Positions 35,946-47,394 are shown, counted from the first letter of the stretch. The stretch: 64,000 bases of DNA from Sophora flavescens (GCA_030762895.1 CM061064.1:239845086-239909085); one strand, 5' to 3'. Made by a program: numbers and translations. Notes: a model not told the origin generated them from the letters alone.

Positions 35946-38135
35946 CATCCATCTCAGAAAAACCGGCCCACATAATCTAATCTCCCTCACCAAATGAACA
36001 ATTAAGTGAACCATTATGTCGAAAAAGGAAGGAGGAAAATACATCTCCAATTGGCACAAGATTGTAGAAACCTCAACTTCCAAGTAATCCAACATACGGG
36101 GGTCAACGACTTTGCTACATATAGAATTGAAGAATGAGCACAACCGAGTAATGGCATGTCTCACATTTTTTGGAGCAATACCACGAATAGCAACGGGCAG
36201 AAGTTGTTGCATCAAGATGTGAGAATCATGAGACTTTAAGCCAACCAATTTAAGATCACTAGAGACAAGCCTCTTCATATTTGAAGAGTAACCATGTGGA
36301 ACTTTGATGCCATGAAGACACCCGCAGAAACTTTGTCTCTCTTTTTTTGACAAAGTATGACATGTTGGCGGCAAATAAGTCTGCTTAACATCCTCAACAA
36401 TTGGAGCTAACTGCTCTCGTATACCCATAGCAACGAGGTCGAGACGAGCATTCACACCATCCTTTGTCTTGCCCTGAATGTTGAGAAGCGTCCCGATCAC
36501 ACTATCACACACATTTTTCTCCACATGCATCACATCAATGCAGTGTCTGACATCAAGCTTGCACCAGTATGGAAGATCAAAGAATATCGACCTCTTCTTC
36601 CATATGTTTTTCTCAGTAGCTTTACCTTTCTTTTTGGACTTGCCGAATATAACATCGATGCCCTTTACCCTCTGATAAACCTGCTCTCCAATTAAGGCCG
36701 CCGGCTCTTCTTCTGTCTCTTGGCATCCATTAAAAGCTTTTTTCATCTTACGATATGGGTGATCATGTCTAAGAAATCTCTGATGCCCAAGGTAAACCGT
36801 CTTCTTTCCATGATGCAACTGAGTGTAGCATGTGCCTTCTTCACATATAGGGCATGCTTTATGCCCCTTGACACTATACCCGGACAAGTTACCGTATGCT
36901 GGAAAGTCGTTGATGGTGAAAAATAACATGGCATGAAGCTTGAAAGTCTCATGAGAATACCCATCAACTACATCAACACCTTCCACCCACAGCGTTTTCA
37001 AGTCTTCAATCAAGGGACCTAGATAAACATCTAAGTCATTTCCCGGTTGCTTTGGGCCCGAAATCATCATAGACAACATCATGTATTTGCGCTTCATGTA
37101 CAACCAAGGGGGCATGTTGTAAATTACCAACAGAACAGGTCATGAACTATGAATACTACTCATGTTACCATAAGGATTCATTCCATCCGTAGCAAGTCCA
37201 AGCCTTAGGTTTCTTGGCTCATCGGCGAAATCCGGAAACATAGTATCGATATTCTTCCATTGAATAGAATCAGCAGGATGACGAACCTTTCCATCACGTT
37301 TCCTCTCATCATTATGCCATCTAAGATTCTTCGTATCTTTCGCATTGGAAAACAATCGCTTAAACCTTGGAATTATTGGAAGATACCACAACACCTTCGT
37401 AGGAGGGCCCTTTTTTCTCACATCATCAAGATCATCATCATCATCACCACCCTTCACTTTGTATCGTGATAACCCACATTTGGGGCAATCGTGATTGTCT
37501 TCATGAACACCGGTGTTCAATATGCAATCATTGGGGCATGCGTGTATCTTCTTATACTCCATACCCATAGGACACAATACCTTCTTGGCCTCATAGTTAC
37601 GGTCAGGCAATGTGTTGTCCTCAGGAAGCAAGTCTTTCAACACTTCAAGCAATTTCGTGAAGCTTTTATCGGTCCAACCATTTCTCGCCTTCACACAAAC
37701 CAATTTTAGCACCGCCGACAACCGTGTATGAGTAGTACACCCTGGATATAAAGGCTTATCCGCATCACCGCACAACCTATCATACACATGAGCTCGATGA
37801 AAAGATTCTTGTCCAATATCACGGATCATGTCCTCTACTCGATCATCCTCCATATCTACGTCAACGTCCTCACTTTGGGAGACACTTGCCGTACTACTCA
37901 ACAACACATCACCATGCCATATCCATCTTGTATAACTCAAGCAAATCCCTTCACAAATCAAATGAGTATGTATATCCTTCACCGTACATTTACTCGTTTT
38001 CAAACACTTGACACAAGGACAACAGAACATTCCATTACTATTAGGAACATTCCTTTGAGCAAATTCTATAAATTCTCCCACCCCCTTCAAATACACAGCA
38101 CTAGTGCACTTACAAACCATCCAACTACGATCCAT
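35946..38135 (-). pseudogene. CACTA TNP2-type transposase, 5' and central part, one internal TGA
   Basis: The likely start is the ATG at 38133-38135 (MDRSWMVCKCTSAVYLKGV). The first 75 residues form the transposase-associated domain, with Cys pairs in MFCCPCVKCL. The Transposase_21 (TNP2) core follows: NDCILNTGVHEDNHDCPKCG, then VLWYLPIIPRFKRLFSN, LATDGMNPYGNM, and after the stop the DFPAYGNLSGYSVKGHKACP block and RHCIDVMHVEKNVCDSVIGT. DUF4218 starts near SHDSHILMQQLLPVAIRG. A TGA at 37140-37142 replaces an expected Trp; both sides are in one frame. The right-hand break is the copia insertion after LRWM. The frame upstream of 38135 is leader sequence. Confidence 0.9.
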
Positions 38136-38218
38136 AACTAGATAGGTCCTGTAGATATACAAAACATATATCCAATATAATGACAATACGGGAGATTGAA
38201 AACTATAGTTTTTGAAGA

Positions 38219-38345
38219 TTGACAAGCATTGGTCACGGCCTGGCAGTGATGTCCATCACGGCCGTAATGTGCCAACTGAACCAGACCATCACAGGTAGAA
38301 CTGATCACGGCTTAGCCGTGATGAGCATCACGGCCGTGACAGATC
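38219..38345. repeat. Palindrome module upstream of the CACTA transposase, shared with Athila LTRs
   Basis: It contains TCACGGC/GCCGTGA palindromes (38305-38321), the perfect TCACGGCCGTGA (38328-38339), and two decayed copies (about 38233-38250 and 38255-38266). The stretch 38231-38341 aligns with 50148-50258 of the S2 Athila LTR at about 85% by eye, including the non-palindromic linker TGCCAACTGAACCAGACC. It lies about 85-210 bp upstream of the transposase ATG. Confidence 0.85.
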
Positions 38346-38732
38346 AACCAGCAGAGCAACATGCACTCAAAACCAAAAATATAAACGTACATTCCAAACA
38401 ACTCAAACTCACGGTTTCAAGTTTCAACTACTGAGACTACAGTTTCAACATACACTCAAAACCAAAAAAAAAAAAAAAATGTGCCCTAAAGACTCACCAG
38501 AAATAGGTGCTCGCATGGTGGTGGGGAGGGGAGCTCGAGTGGTGGCCAACGTTCGATGTGGTTACTGAGAGCAGAGGGACAAGGAGAGTTAGTGCGCTGG
38601 AAGGGGAAAGAGAGATGTCAAGTTATTGCAAAGAATGAATGGAAAGACAGAGTTAGGATTAATAGTGTACCTCACGGTGGTGGCGAAGAAGCCCTCGCGG
38701 TGGTTGCGGTGGAGATGAGCTCGCGATTAGGG

Positions 38733-38733
38733 C

Positions 38734-38766
<33 letters not shown>
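38733..38766. repeat. GAGAGT microsatellite
   Basis: Five to six units of AGTGAG in the CACTA transposase upstream region. The flanking stretch (38490-38830) is GC-rich with no recognisable protein. Confidence 0.9.
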
Positions 38767-38767
<1 letters not shown>

Positions 38768-39125
38768 TTGAGCGTGATGAAAAGAGAAAAGAGACGTACA
38801 GAGCGAAGTGCAGAAGGCGCGCGGGTGTAAACCAAAATAAAACAACATTTGACGTCAGTTGTTTGTAAAGACTGACGTTAAAGGTCGTATATTTAACGTC
38901 GGTTTTCTTAAGAAACTGACGTTAAAAGTGTATACCTTTATCCAAAAACATTAATTCCTTTGACTATTTATTTAATTGAAGTAAAAATAAAAATTTTAAC
39001 GTATGTTGTTTTAAACAACCGACGTTAAAAATAAATATTTTTTATTTTAAAAGCACTTTAACGTCAGTTTTTGAAGACAATTGACGTTAAAAGTGTATAT
39101 CTGCAAAAAAATTCATTCCTTTGAC

Positions 39126-39660
39126 TACTGTGCTAACCCATGCACCTTGAAACTTAATCCTCTTAATGAGCATTAAGTTTATAGATAAGTTTTCAAGAAT
39201 ATCAGAGAGACTCTATTCTCTATATAAAGTGCCATTCTTCTGTATTAGTCAGAAAATACACCCTCTTCTTTTCCTCTATATTCCGTGCGTTTTCTATTCC
39301 TTCACAATATGGTTCTATCACATTTGAGACTTTTGTTATTTCTTCATATACCTATACTTAAAGGTCTCTGTCTTAATGGTCAAAAAACTTCTGAGGTTGA
39401 GTAAATCACATAATATGACTCCCTCACTTTATTCCATCTCCTCCCCAAGTGACTGTGGATAAAGCACAGATGGAGCATCAAGGACTTCAAATGAGCAGGG
39501 AGGGGATCAATGCATCCATTGGAGTTTCTGAGGACAGAATTGAGAAGAAATTGATGTTGAAGCAGAAACTTTTTAATATTTTAGTGCTATGTTGCAGAAT
39601 TTTTTTATCTTTTAATCATGTAATTGTAACTTATGAATCGCTTCAATGAGATACGATTTG
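39126..39660 (+). other. Gene-like module 1 inside the CACTA right end
   Basis: Similar to module 2 at 40103. It starts with CCATGCACCTTG and AATCCTCTTAATGAGCATTA, has a TATA-like TATATAAAG at 39221, and an ATG at 39309 opening a 31-codon ORF (39309-39404) that ends GLCLNGQKTSEVE. A second frame follows (39449-39649). The 3' part has polyadenylation-like AT-rich sequence. It could be a captured host-gene fragment or an element-encoded small gene. The product is not recognised. Confidence 0.45.
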
Positions 39661-40102
39661 ATTATACATATAACACTTTTATGTTAAGTGTTTATTTATT
39701 TTAATTTTCACAAGAATATGTTTACTAATTCAAGATAATTAATGAAGATTAAAAATAAACTTGTTTAATATTTACACAAGTTCTTTACACAACTGACTCA
39801 AATAGTGATTTAATATTTACAAATTGCCACCACCTCATTTTTAACGTCAACTTAATTTATGACTGTCAAGTTCCCGTATATTACATTATTTCCGATATTC
39901 ATTCTGCACGTTTATAATTTATAGGATTATTTACATCAGCTATTTATTATACTGAAGTAAAAACCACAATTTTAACGCCAGCTGTATAAAAAACTGACGT
40001 TAAAAATAAATATTTTTTATTTTAAAAACACTTTTAACGTCAGTTGTATTAAACAACTGACGTTAAAGGTGTATAAGTTTCTGCAAGAATTCATTCCTTT
40101 GA

Positions 40103-40700
40103 CTACTGTGCTACTTACCCATGCACCTTGTAACTTAATCCTCTTAATGAGCATTAAGTTTATAGGTAAGTTTTCAAGAAAATCAGAATATCTTAGTAAC
40201 TTCATCCCCTGCTCCTATAAATAGCTTCCTTTCATCCTTTTAATTTTCTGCTTCACAATATGGCTCTGTCGTGGAGATTAACTTCATCACTCTTTCTTCC
40301 TATTCCTAGACTCAAAGATCTTTGTCTTAATGGTCAAACAACTTCTGAGGTTGTGTAAATCACATAACATGGGTGATAAGGTTGTGTAAATCACATAGTG
40401 TGAGTTGCTCACCTTATCATCTTTCCGGAGAATCGGCGACTCAAAGACACTTAACGTCAGCTTTGGAAGAAAATGACTGTTCCAAGACCATTGCTAAAAC
40501 AGATCAGGTGCACCCTTGCTCAGCCGCTCTGGAAAACTCAGTCGCTCGACTCTCCTCTCTTGCTCACCCGTGAAGGGAACGAAGCCTCAACAAATGTTTA
40601 GGATTTTAAACCCTTTCAATGTAACTTTTTATAGGATTTTAAACCCTATCAATGTAACTTTTTATAGGATTTTAAAGGATTTTAAACCCTTTCAATGAAT
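40103..40700 (+). other. Gene-like module 2 inside the CACTA right end
   Basis: A diverged copy of module 1. It has a TATA box TATAAATAG at 40216-40224 and an ATG at 40260 opening a 32-codon ORF (40260-40358, MALSWRLTSSLFLPIPRLKD, then LCLNGQTTSEVV). A downstream frame (40373-40573) is not recognised. The 3' part carries three tandem copies of about 35 bp (AGGATTTTAAACCC, then AATGTAAC) at 40600-40690. Confidence 0.45.
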
Positions 40701-41147
40701 GAGATCCGGTTTGGGTTATTGATTCAACTTATACTTCGCACATATATTTTAGTTTTCAAAACAGAAACACAAAACATCAAAGCAATTGTAAAACTGAAAC
40801 TTTGAGGAAGGCAATGCGGAAGGGTATACTAGATAAAAAAATTATTAAAATAACCTTTAACGTCTGTTGATGAAAGAAGCGAGAGTTAAAAGTGAAGTGA
40901 CTCACTTTTAACGCCGAGTTCAATGAAGAACTGACGTTAAAAGGTTCTCTTTTAACGTCAGTTGTTTATTGAACTGACGTTAAAAGTGAGTCACTTCACT
41001 TTTAACGTCAGTCCTTACAACAACTGACGTTAAAATTGAATTAATGAAGTCTGATATTTACAAAACTGCCACCGCCTCCTTTTTAACGTCTAGCTTTTGG
41101 TTAACTGACGTAAACCTTTACCGTCTAATGTATATTTTCCACTAGTG

Positions 41148-44100
41148 GGTGAGTTGATCAGACTCGATAGTTACCAGCACACAGCCAAAACCCATCACAC
41201 ACTGTCCAACATCGTGGCACAGGTGTCACAACGTAGATGGGGCCTCATTGTCCACCAGGCACAATAAGAACATCTTTATGATCTACCATGACGCCGCAAG
41301 GTAATCACTCGTATAAAACCCATCACACACTGTCAAACATCGTGGCACAGAGTGCTAACAACGTAGATGGGGCCTCATTGTCCACCAGGCACAATAAGAA
41401 CATCTTTATGATCTACCATGACGCTGCAAGGTAATCACTCGTTTGATCATGGCACGTCTGCCAAATGCATGCAAGAAAAACATTTTGTTCTCAACACTTT
41501 TCTTTGTGCTACATCTTTATTTGTCAAAGCTCTCAAAAGCTTACAACCCATCATCATTTCAAACATCGAATGCTCTCAAAAGCATCATCGTTTTCAACAT
41601 CTTTACAACTTTTATTAACAACACAGGACCTCAAAGTCCGAGTGCTCAATCACGAAGCCCCTAGACCGTTGCAATCAGTCTTAGGTTCGTGGTAATAGAA
41701 AACAACTTAAAACGTTTTAATTTCTTTACGTAGATACCCAGTCTACCACACAACGAACCTTAATACCCCGACGTCTCGGTTATTAAGTTCCACATCATCG
41801 TTTTACATCGTTTTTGTCTGTGAAAAACAAATCCAAAATAGGATAACGTCATAAGAACACTAGTACCCCGACATCTCGGTTACTAAGTTCTATATCGTCA
41901 TTTACGTCATTAAGTAAAACTCTTTTCTACTTGAAATTCGTTTGTAAAACGTCAAATCATCAAAAACACTTTTACTGAAACTTCAACTTTAAAAATTAAA
42001 TCAATTCAGATTAAACCTCTTCTCAAAATAAGTACTGTTATTTTTAAACTTTCACCGTAAATAATTTCAAAACTTGCCATCGTTTATCATTTTCCAAGAA
42101 AATATTTTTAAAGTCAAACTTTAACTCTGACTTTTATTATTTTTTTTATAAAGTATTTTCAAATATTAATTTCACAAAATAACTTTTTATAATATTTCGG
42201 AATTTCTTGTGTAAAAATTAGCAGTACAAAAAAAATTTCACGGTTACACTCTCACCGTGACTCATTAATTACTTTTACACTAATAAATCATAAAAATAAT
42301 ATTGATTCTCAAAAACTCATTATTTTTCCAAAATAATATTTTCCATCATTATTATACTCCAACATTTCCCATAAAACATTGAATATAAATTTCACAGCTT
42401 ATTGAATCTTTTATCTGATTAATCGGTTGTGCACTGACCACTGTCAGGCCTCTCAAACAATATTCAACATTCATCATTCAACAACATCATCATAATTATA
42501 TCACCAGACAGATCATGCATCTTAGCAACATAATATACTACTGCAGATAATTAAATAATTTAAAAGCAGATAAATCACCGATACACAGATAAACAACACC
42601 ACGTAAACAATCATAAACAAATAATCACAACCACAGATAAGTCATATAAACCACACTAAAAGCAATTAGTTATTGAGAAAAATCCCTCAGGTAAGCTCCT
42701 CTTACCTCTTGAAGATTGAACTAACAGTTCCTGTTAATCTCCTGATCCCGATCCGATTTTTCTCTCCGTCAGCATAAATCAGTTAACTCAGTTGTTTCCT
42801 TCAAACGAATTGCAACCAAAATAAATCAAATCAAACAACAATACACTTGGCTCATGGAGGTTAGGGTTTGGCTTCACCCAATTTTCTAGGTTAGGAAAAT
42901 TAAAATTTGGCTAACTTAGGGATCGATGATCCATAAATTACTTAAGCATGATTAAGCACTTAATCCAAAATCATGAACTAAGAACTTTGAATGAAACTCA
43001 TCTAGCTCCAAGAACTAGGGTTTATGTTTTTCTCAAGATTCATAGGCTAGAAATTTTAAAATTTCTTCAACTCTTGGATTTAATCAACATACAAAACTTA
43101 GAGTTGGATTCAAGTGTTACTAGACAACATTTGAATCAAAAATCCATCAAGTGTTTATACCTAGGGTTTCGGCCTTGATTGAAACAAATAGGTTAGAGTT
43201 TGATTTTTGATCTTCTATGTACTTACATACAAGAACTATAAAGGTACTAGAAGATTGAATCATGAATCAAGACATGAAAATGAAACAAAACCCATGAACA
43301 TAATATTGACCTAGGTTCAGCACAGTCCAGAAATTAGGGAAAGAAATTTCTCATGATCTTATGCTTCTAGATGATGAAAATAGAGATGATTATAAGATCA
43401 TAGCAATTGGTTTCATGTCAAAAGGATTTTTCTAGAATTAGTTATGAATTTTTGAAGTTAGCTTCATGAACTTTGAATCTTATGAAGAACATGATGATCA
43501 AAGGCATAAACTCAAGAATATTGTGAAGAGAAAAGCTTAGAATAGTAAGATTAAGAGAGACTACCTCTTGATGATCAAGGAAAAGGATGATGTTGATGAT
43601 GTTCTTCACAAATTTCTCATGGTGTTCTTGAGAAACTTAGGGAGAAAGATGAACATGATGAGGATCTAGAACAGTTTTAGTAATTTGGTCATATCTCTCA
43701 ACATACTTGTCCGTTTTGGATTTTCTTTATGTCGTTGGAAGGAACAGAGGAAGATGAACAACTTTAATGTTGAAAGTTTTTCAAGATTCAGAGCAAAAAT
43801 TGGTCAGAATTTCGTGGCAGTTTCGGGTGATTGATGAGAAGAAAATGGTTTTGCCTATGACTCATCCACTTAACATAAATGCTCATTTATGGCTTAGGAA
43901 AAGTGATGTCCAAGTTCTTGGAATGGATGAGGAAACCGTGGGTTTTTGGTGGATTTGGTCAAAATTCTCAATGGCATGGCTTGTAATTTTCATGAAGAGC
44001 CAAGGGTAAAATGGTCATTTCCAGGCAAAAGATACCTTCCGCCATAAATGCGCCATTATGGCCATTATGACTCAGATAAGCTCGTCATGTCAAGTCGGTC

Positions 44101-44513
44101 AAATCCATCACCTCAGCTCCGTTGCCGACTCCTTGGTTCATCTGGTGCAAGCTTTTCCTAGAGATATCTCGACATATACGCCCGCAACAAATATAATATT
44201 TTAACTTTTTTTACCAAAATTTTCAAAACTTCCAGTATCGTGGTAAATACGATAAAAACATTTATCATCTCGTTCACGATTTAAAATTAGGTCTTCTGAG
44301 AAGTGAACTCTTACTGTCAGTGAAAACACAAAACAACAGACTGGTTTCCGTCTGAATTTTCAACCAAAAACTTCCCCGTAACCTTATGATAATAAGTATA
44401 ACAAGAAAATGACCTTGGTTTATCCAAAATCATTTTCTAAGTCCCTAATAAAAATATATATGTTTATATATTTATTACCGATATTAGGAAGCAGTGAAAA
44501 TCAGGGTGTTACA
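41148..44513. other. S1 LTR, right part, non-coding
   Basis: It contains a tandem duplication of about 128 bp (41186-41313 and 41314-41442; motif GATGGGGCCTCATTGTCCAC) and a smaller repeat of TACCCCGACGTCTCGGTTA near 41764 and 41865. The remainder is AT-rich. Short frames such as 42948-43178 and 43767-44009 have no domain or context support. Confidence 0.75.
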
Positions 44514-44518
44514 TTAGA

Positions 44519-45190
44519 GGGGATGAAAGATACCTCCTTCTTGGAAGGGGAAGACAAATACCTCCCCCTTAGAGGGGAAGACAGATACCTCCTTCAGAGA
44601 AGGGGATGACAGATACCTCCTCGTTAGAGGAGAAGACAGATACCTCCTCGTTAGGGGAGAAGACAGATACCTCCTTCTTCAGGGAAGGGGATGACATATA
44701 CCTCCTCGTTAGAGGGGAAGACAGATACCTCCTTCAGGGAAGGGGATGATAGATACCTCCTCGTTAGAGGGGAAGACAGATACCTCCTCGTTGGAGGGGA
44801 AGACAGATACCTCCTTCTGGGAAGCGGAAGACCCATTATAGATGCCTCCTCAGAGAAGGCGGTGATAGATACCTCCTCGTTAGAGGGGAAGACAGATACC
44901 TCCTCGTTGGAGGGGAAGACAGATACCTCCTTCAGGGAAGGGGATGATAGATACCTCCTCGTCAGAGGGGAAGACAGATACCTCCTCGTCGGAGGGGAAG
45001 ACAGATACCTCCTTCTAGGAAGGGGAAGACCCATTATAGATATCTCCTTCAGGGAAGGGGATGATAGATAACTCCTCGTTAGAGGGGAAGACAAATACCT
45101 CCTCGTTGGAGGGGAAGACAGATACTTCCTTCTGCGAAGGAGAAGACCCATTATAGATACCTCTTTCTGGGAAGGGGAAGGCAGTGGATG
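44519..45190. repeat. 27-bp minisatellite in H LTR2
   Basis: About 23 units alternate between AGATACCTCCTCGTTAGAGG plus GGAAGAC and a CTTCAGGGAAGGGGATGAT form. Some longer units carry a CCCATTATAG insert. Because the unit is 9 codons, both strands stay open over long stretches (44691-45071 plus, 44651-45199 minus). These frames are not genes. Confidence 0.93.
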
Positions 45191-45901
45191 CCATCGCATT
45201 TGTCATGAGTTCATAGACTAAAACTGGGTAATCAAATAAAAGAGACTTGGATGATAAATTGAGATTATTTGGACACGAGAGATGTCCTTTGTATGATTTT
45301 ATTTATGTTATACGTACTTTAGTGATGGATTATATCTATTGATGAAGTTATGACTTGTGCATGAATTTTGTGAGATTGTATTGATTATCCTTAATTTATA
45401 TAAATTATTTTGAGATATATTATTTTGGAAATGGCAGATTACCATGGTTGTTTTCCGGTTACCGCGCCGGCTAAAAGCAACATCTTTTCGAAAACCTTTT
45501 AGAACTGCGTTTACTTACTGGGATTAAAAATCTCATTAGTGGTGTTGTCTTTCAGAGTTTGCAGGTGATGAGATGGATGATACAGTGTTTTGAGAGGGTC
45601 TTGAAGATATTAGTTATAGTTATTTATTTGTTCTTTTGGGTTTATCAGACGTCCGTGTTTTGAGACAAAAACAATTGTAAAAGAATCATGTGGATTTTAT
45701 TAATTTTTTTTTAGGCTTTATTTTATTTGGATATAATGTTTTATTTAGCACTAATACTTTATTCATTTATTTTGAATATACGAGATACTTTCATAAGTGA
45801 TTTTTGTGAAAAATTTTATGATTAGCTTATTTACTTTAAATATTTTTAAAGGTTTTACTAGAAAATTAATTTGGGGTACTAATGTAACGAAGGACGTTAC
45901 A
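44519..45901 (+). repeat. H LTR2, 3' part
   Basis: Resumes in the minisatellite after S1 and ends GGACGTTACA at 45901. From 45090 it is nearly identical to LTR1. Confidence 0.88.
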
Positions 45902-47139
45902 TTTTTGGTATCAGAGCCAGGTTGATTCTAAATCGGACTGTGGTAATGGTGCTTTTTCTAAAATCAAAACTTGGGCGCATATTTCTATTGTTAGAGTTAT
46001 AAATACTGCATGTTATTCTTTTAGATGTTGGGCCTGGCCAACCTAATATTTGATTGGTGGTGTACAGATTTATGGTGACTAACATTCAAGGGTATGAGTT
46101 TGGTTAATGAGAAAAAGTTTTTTTTTTAAATTTGTTGTGTGATAAACTTTGGAGTTGGATGGTGCTTGATTGCCTTTTTTTTTGTGTGTTGTTTACCTCC
46201 ACTTCCTGTTTAAATTGTTCTTTGGTGTATAAAACTTGTTCTATGTTGTTGATTTAGATTAATTATTGATTTTGATTGAACTTATCTGAGATTGTTTGTT
46301 GTGCTGAAAATATTATTTTGATGATCATAATTCATGTCTCTACAGTATATGTAAATCAATCATGGACTATTGTAATTTTCTATTAAGTAAATAAGTAATT
46401 CCATATGTATGTGAGATATTTTGTGCATTTGGTTTATAAAGAAGAAGAAGAAAAATCCATAGTAAATTCTCATGTGTTTAGTCGTAACGTTGTTACTACA
46501 CTTTGTATTAAATACTTGGTTGAGGAGCATAAGGATACATATTCTTATTGTTGGTTAAAATAGAGGTGAATGATGTTTTGACAATAGTATCTCTAGAGCT
46601 AAGTGAACATAAGGGACAATTAGGTTAGTATAGGAATATGAACCGAATGTGTTTCTTGTTGCTTTAGACTAGGAATGAGATGAGTTAAAATTGGTGATAA
46701 TTTATTTTAGAAACTGTTTAAGAGAGGCAAATTTTAGATCAAGAGCTGCAATATTCGGGTCAAGGGAATTAGTTATTATCTGTTGGTAGGGTAGTGTTGT
46801 TAAGAATATGACCGTTGTCCCTAAGGAGGGGAGTCTTAAGAGAAAATTTTAAGAGAGAACACAATGGTAGGATCATCATTAAGCTAAGGGTAACAAAGAT
46901 GCATCAGGTTCACAATTAACCTCTAAGCTTTTGGTGTTAAATCTTGTGACTAGTTACTTATGTGTTTGTTCTTGTGCATACTTGTTTAAGTCCATGTTAC
47001 CTTAGAGATTGCGCTAGATAGATCCTAGTGTGGTTTGGGTATAGGTCATCAGTCGGGTATGTCACACATTAAAATTTTTTTTAATCTAGATTAGTTGTAA
47101 ACGAATTTCGAGGACGAAATTTCTTAAGGAGGGGAGAAA
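45902..47139 (+). other. H internal region 2, non-coding
   Basis: A copy of internal region 1 with about 2% difference by eye. It has the same tRNA-Met primer site (45906) and polypurine tract (47126-47139). No coding sequence. Confidence 0.82.
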
Positions 47140-47360
47140 TATAATATCCCAAAAATTGGCTGCTAGATAATTTAATATGAATTGATTTATTAAAATTATT
47201 ATATTTATAGTTTATTATTATATGATTACTTTGTCAAAAAAAAATAGTTATATGATTACAAATCAGTAATTAATTTATGTAGATATGGTTAAATAAAAAG
47301 AAATTATCTTTTGTTATCGCTAGTGTGGTTTGGGTTACTAATGTAACGAAGGGCGTTACA
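47140..47360 (+). repeat. H LTR3, internally deleted
   Basis: It keeps the first 190 bp (starting TATAATATCCC, so the terminal TG is mutated to TA) and the last 30 bp (AACGAAGGGCGTTACA) of the LTR. About 2.7 kb including the minisatellite is deleted, with a junction near 47325. Confidence 0.85.
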
Positions 47361-47376
47361 GAGTCCATCAAGTTTT

Positions 47377-47394
47377 TGGCGCCGTTGCCGGGGA
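47377..47394 (+). other. Primer-binding site of Athila-2, tRNA-Asp
   Basis: The same 18-nt TGGCGCCGTTGCCGGGGA and the same AGTTTT leader as in Athila-1. Confidence 0.88.

Larger units (their letters stand above)
25723..41147 (-). mobile_element. CACTA (En/Spm) DNA transposon, interrupted by copia
   Basis: The terminal inverted repeats begin CACTAGTG at 25723 and end CACTAGTG at 41147, flanked by the 3-bp duplication GGT (25720-25722, 41148-41150). Both ends carry many subterminal copies of AACTGACGTTAA in both orientations. The minus strand encodes a TNP2-type transposase, now broken by stops and by the copia element at 27378-35945. Without copia the element is about 6.85 kb. The terminal repeats match well for only about 9 bp and then diverge. 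Confidence 0.93.
38840..41147. repeat. CACTA right subterminal repeats and terminal inverted repeat
   Basis: Many TTTAACGTCAGTT and AACTGACGTTAAA motifs, often as inverted pairs about 10-25 bp apart, occur at 38850-39090, 39840-40070 and 40855-41110. The array is much longer than on the left because two gene-like modules are embedded in it. It ends with CACTAGTG at 41140-41147. Confidence 0.88.
25105..44513. mobile_element. Large solo LTR (S1), interrupted by the CACTA element
   Basis: The ends are TGTGACACCC and GGGTGTTACA, an imperfect inverted pair typical of chromovirus LTRs. Perfect 5-bp duplications TTAGA flank it (25100-25104, 44514-44518). Removing the CACTA insertion leaves about 4.0 kb with no primer site, polypurine tract or coding domain, so a solo LTR is the simplest reading. 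Orientation is not certain, because either strand starts TGT(G/A)ACACCC. Confidence 0.82.
21484..47360 (+). mobile_element. Non-autonomous Tekay-like element H: three LTRs, two internal regions
   Basis: The layout is partial LTR1 (21484-22301), internal 1 (22302-23538), LTR2 (23539-25104 plus 44519-45901, split by S1), internal 2 (45902-47139) and LTR3 (47140-47360, internally deleted). LTRs start TGTAATATCCC and end ACGTTACA. Each internal region starts with a tRNA-Met primer site and ends with a chromovirus-like polypurine tract. Both internal regions are non-coding and about 98% identical by eye. LTR1 is cut on its left by Tat-A. The two-unit arrangement implies unequal recombination between copies. 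Confidence 0.85.

Noticed and set aside
42948..44009. Possible host exons in the right part of S1
   Set aside because: Short frames, no splice pattern or domain, and the region is bounded by LTR ends with a target duplication.
44651..45199. Long open frames on both strands (182 and 126 codons) across the H LTR
   Set aside because: They arise from a 27-bp tandem unit (9 codons) with no start context or domain. Both strands are open for the same reason.
45906..45920. A second primer site suggesting a different element starting at 45902
   Set aside because: The whole unit including the primer site duplicates 22302-23538. It is the second internal region of the same family.
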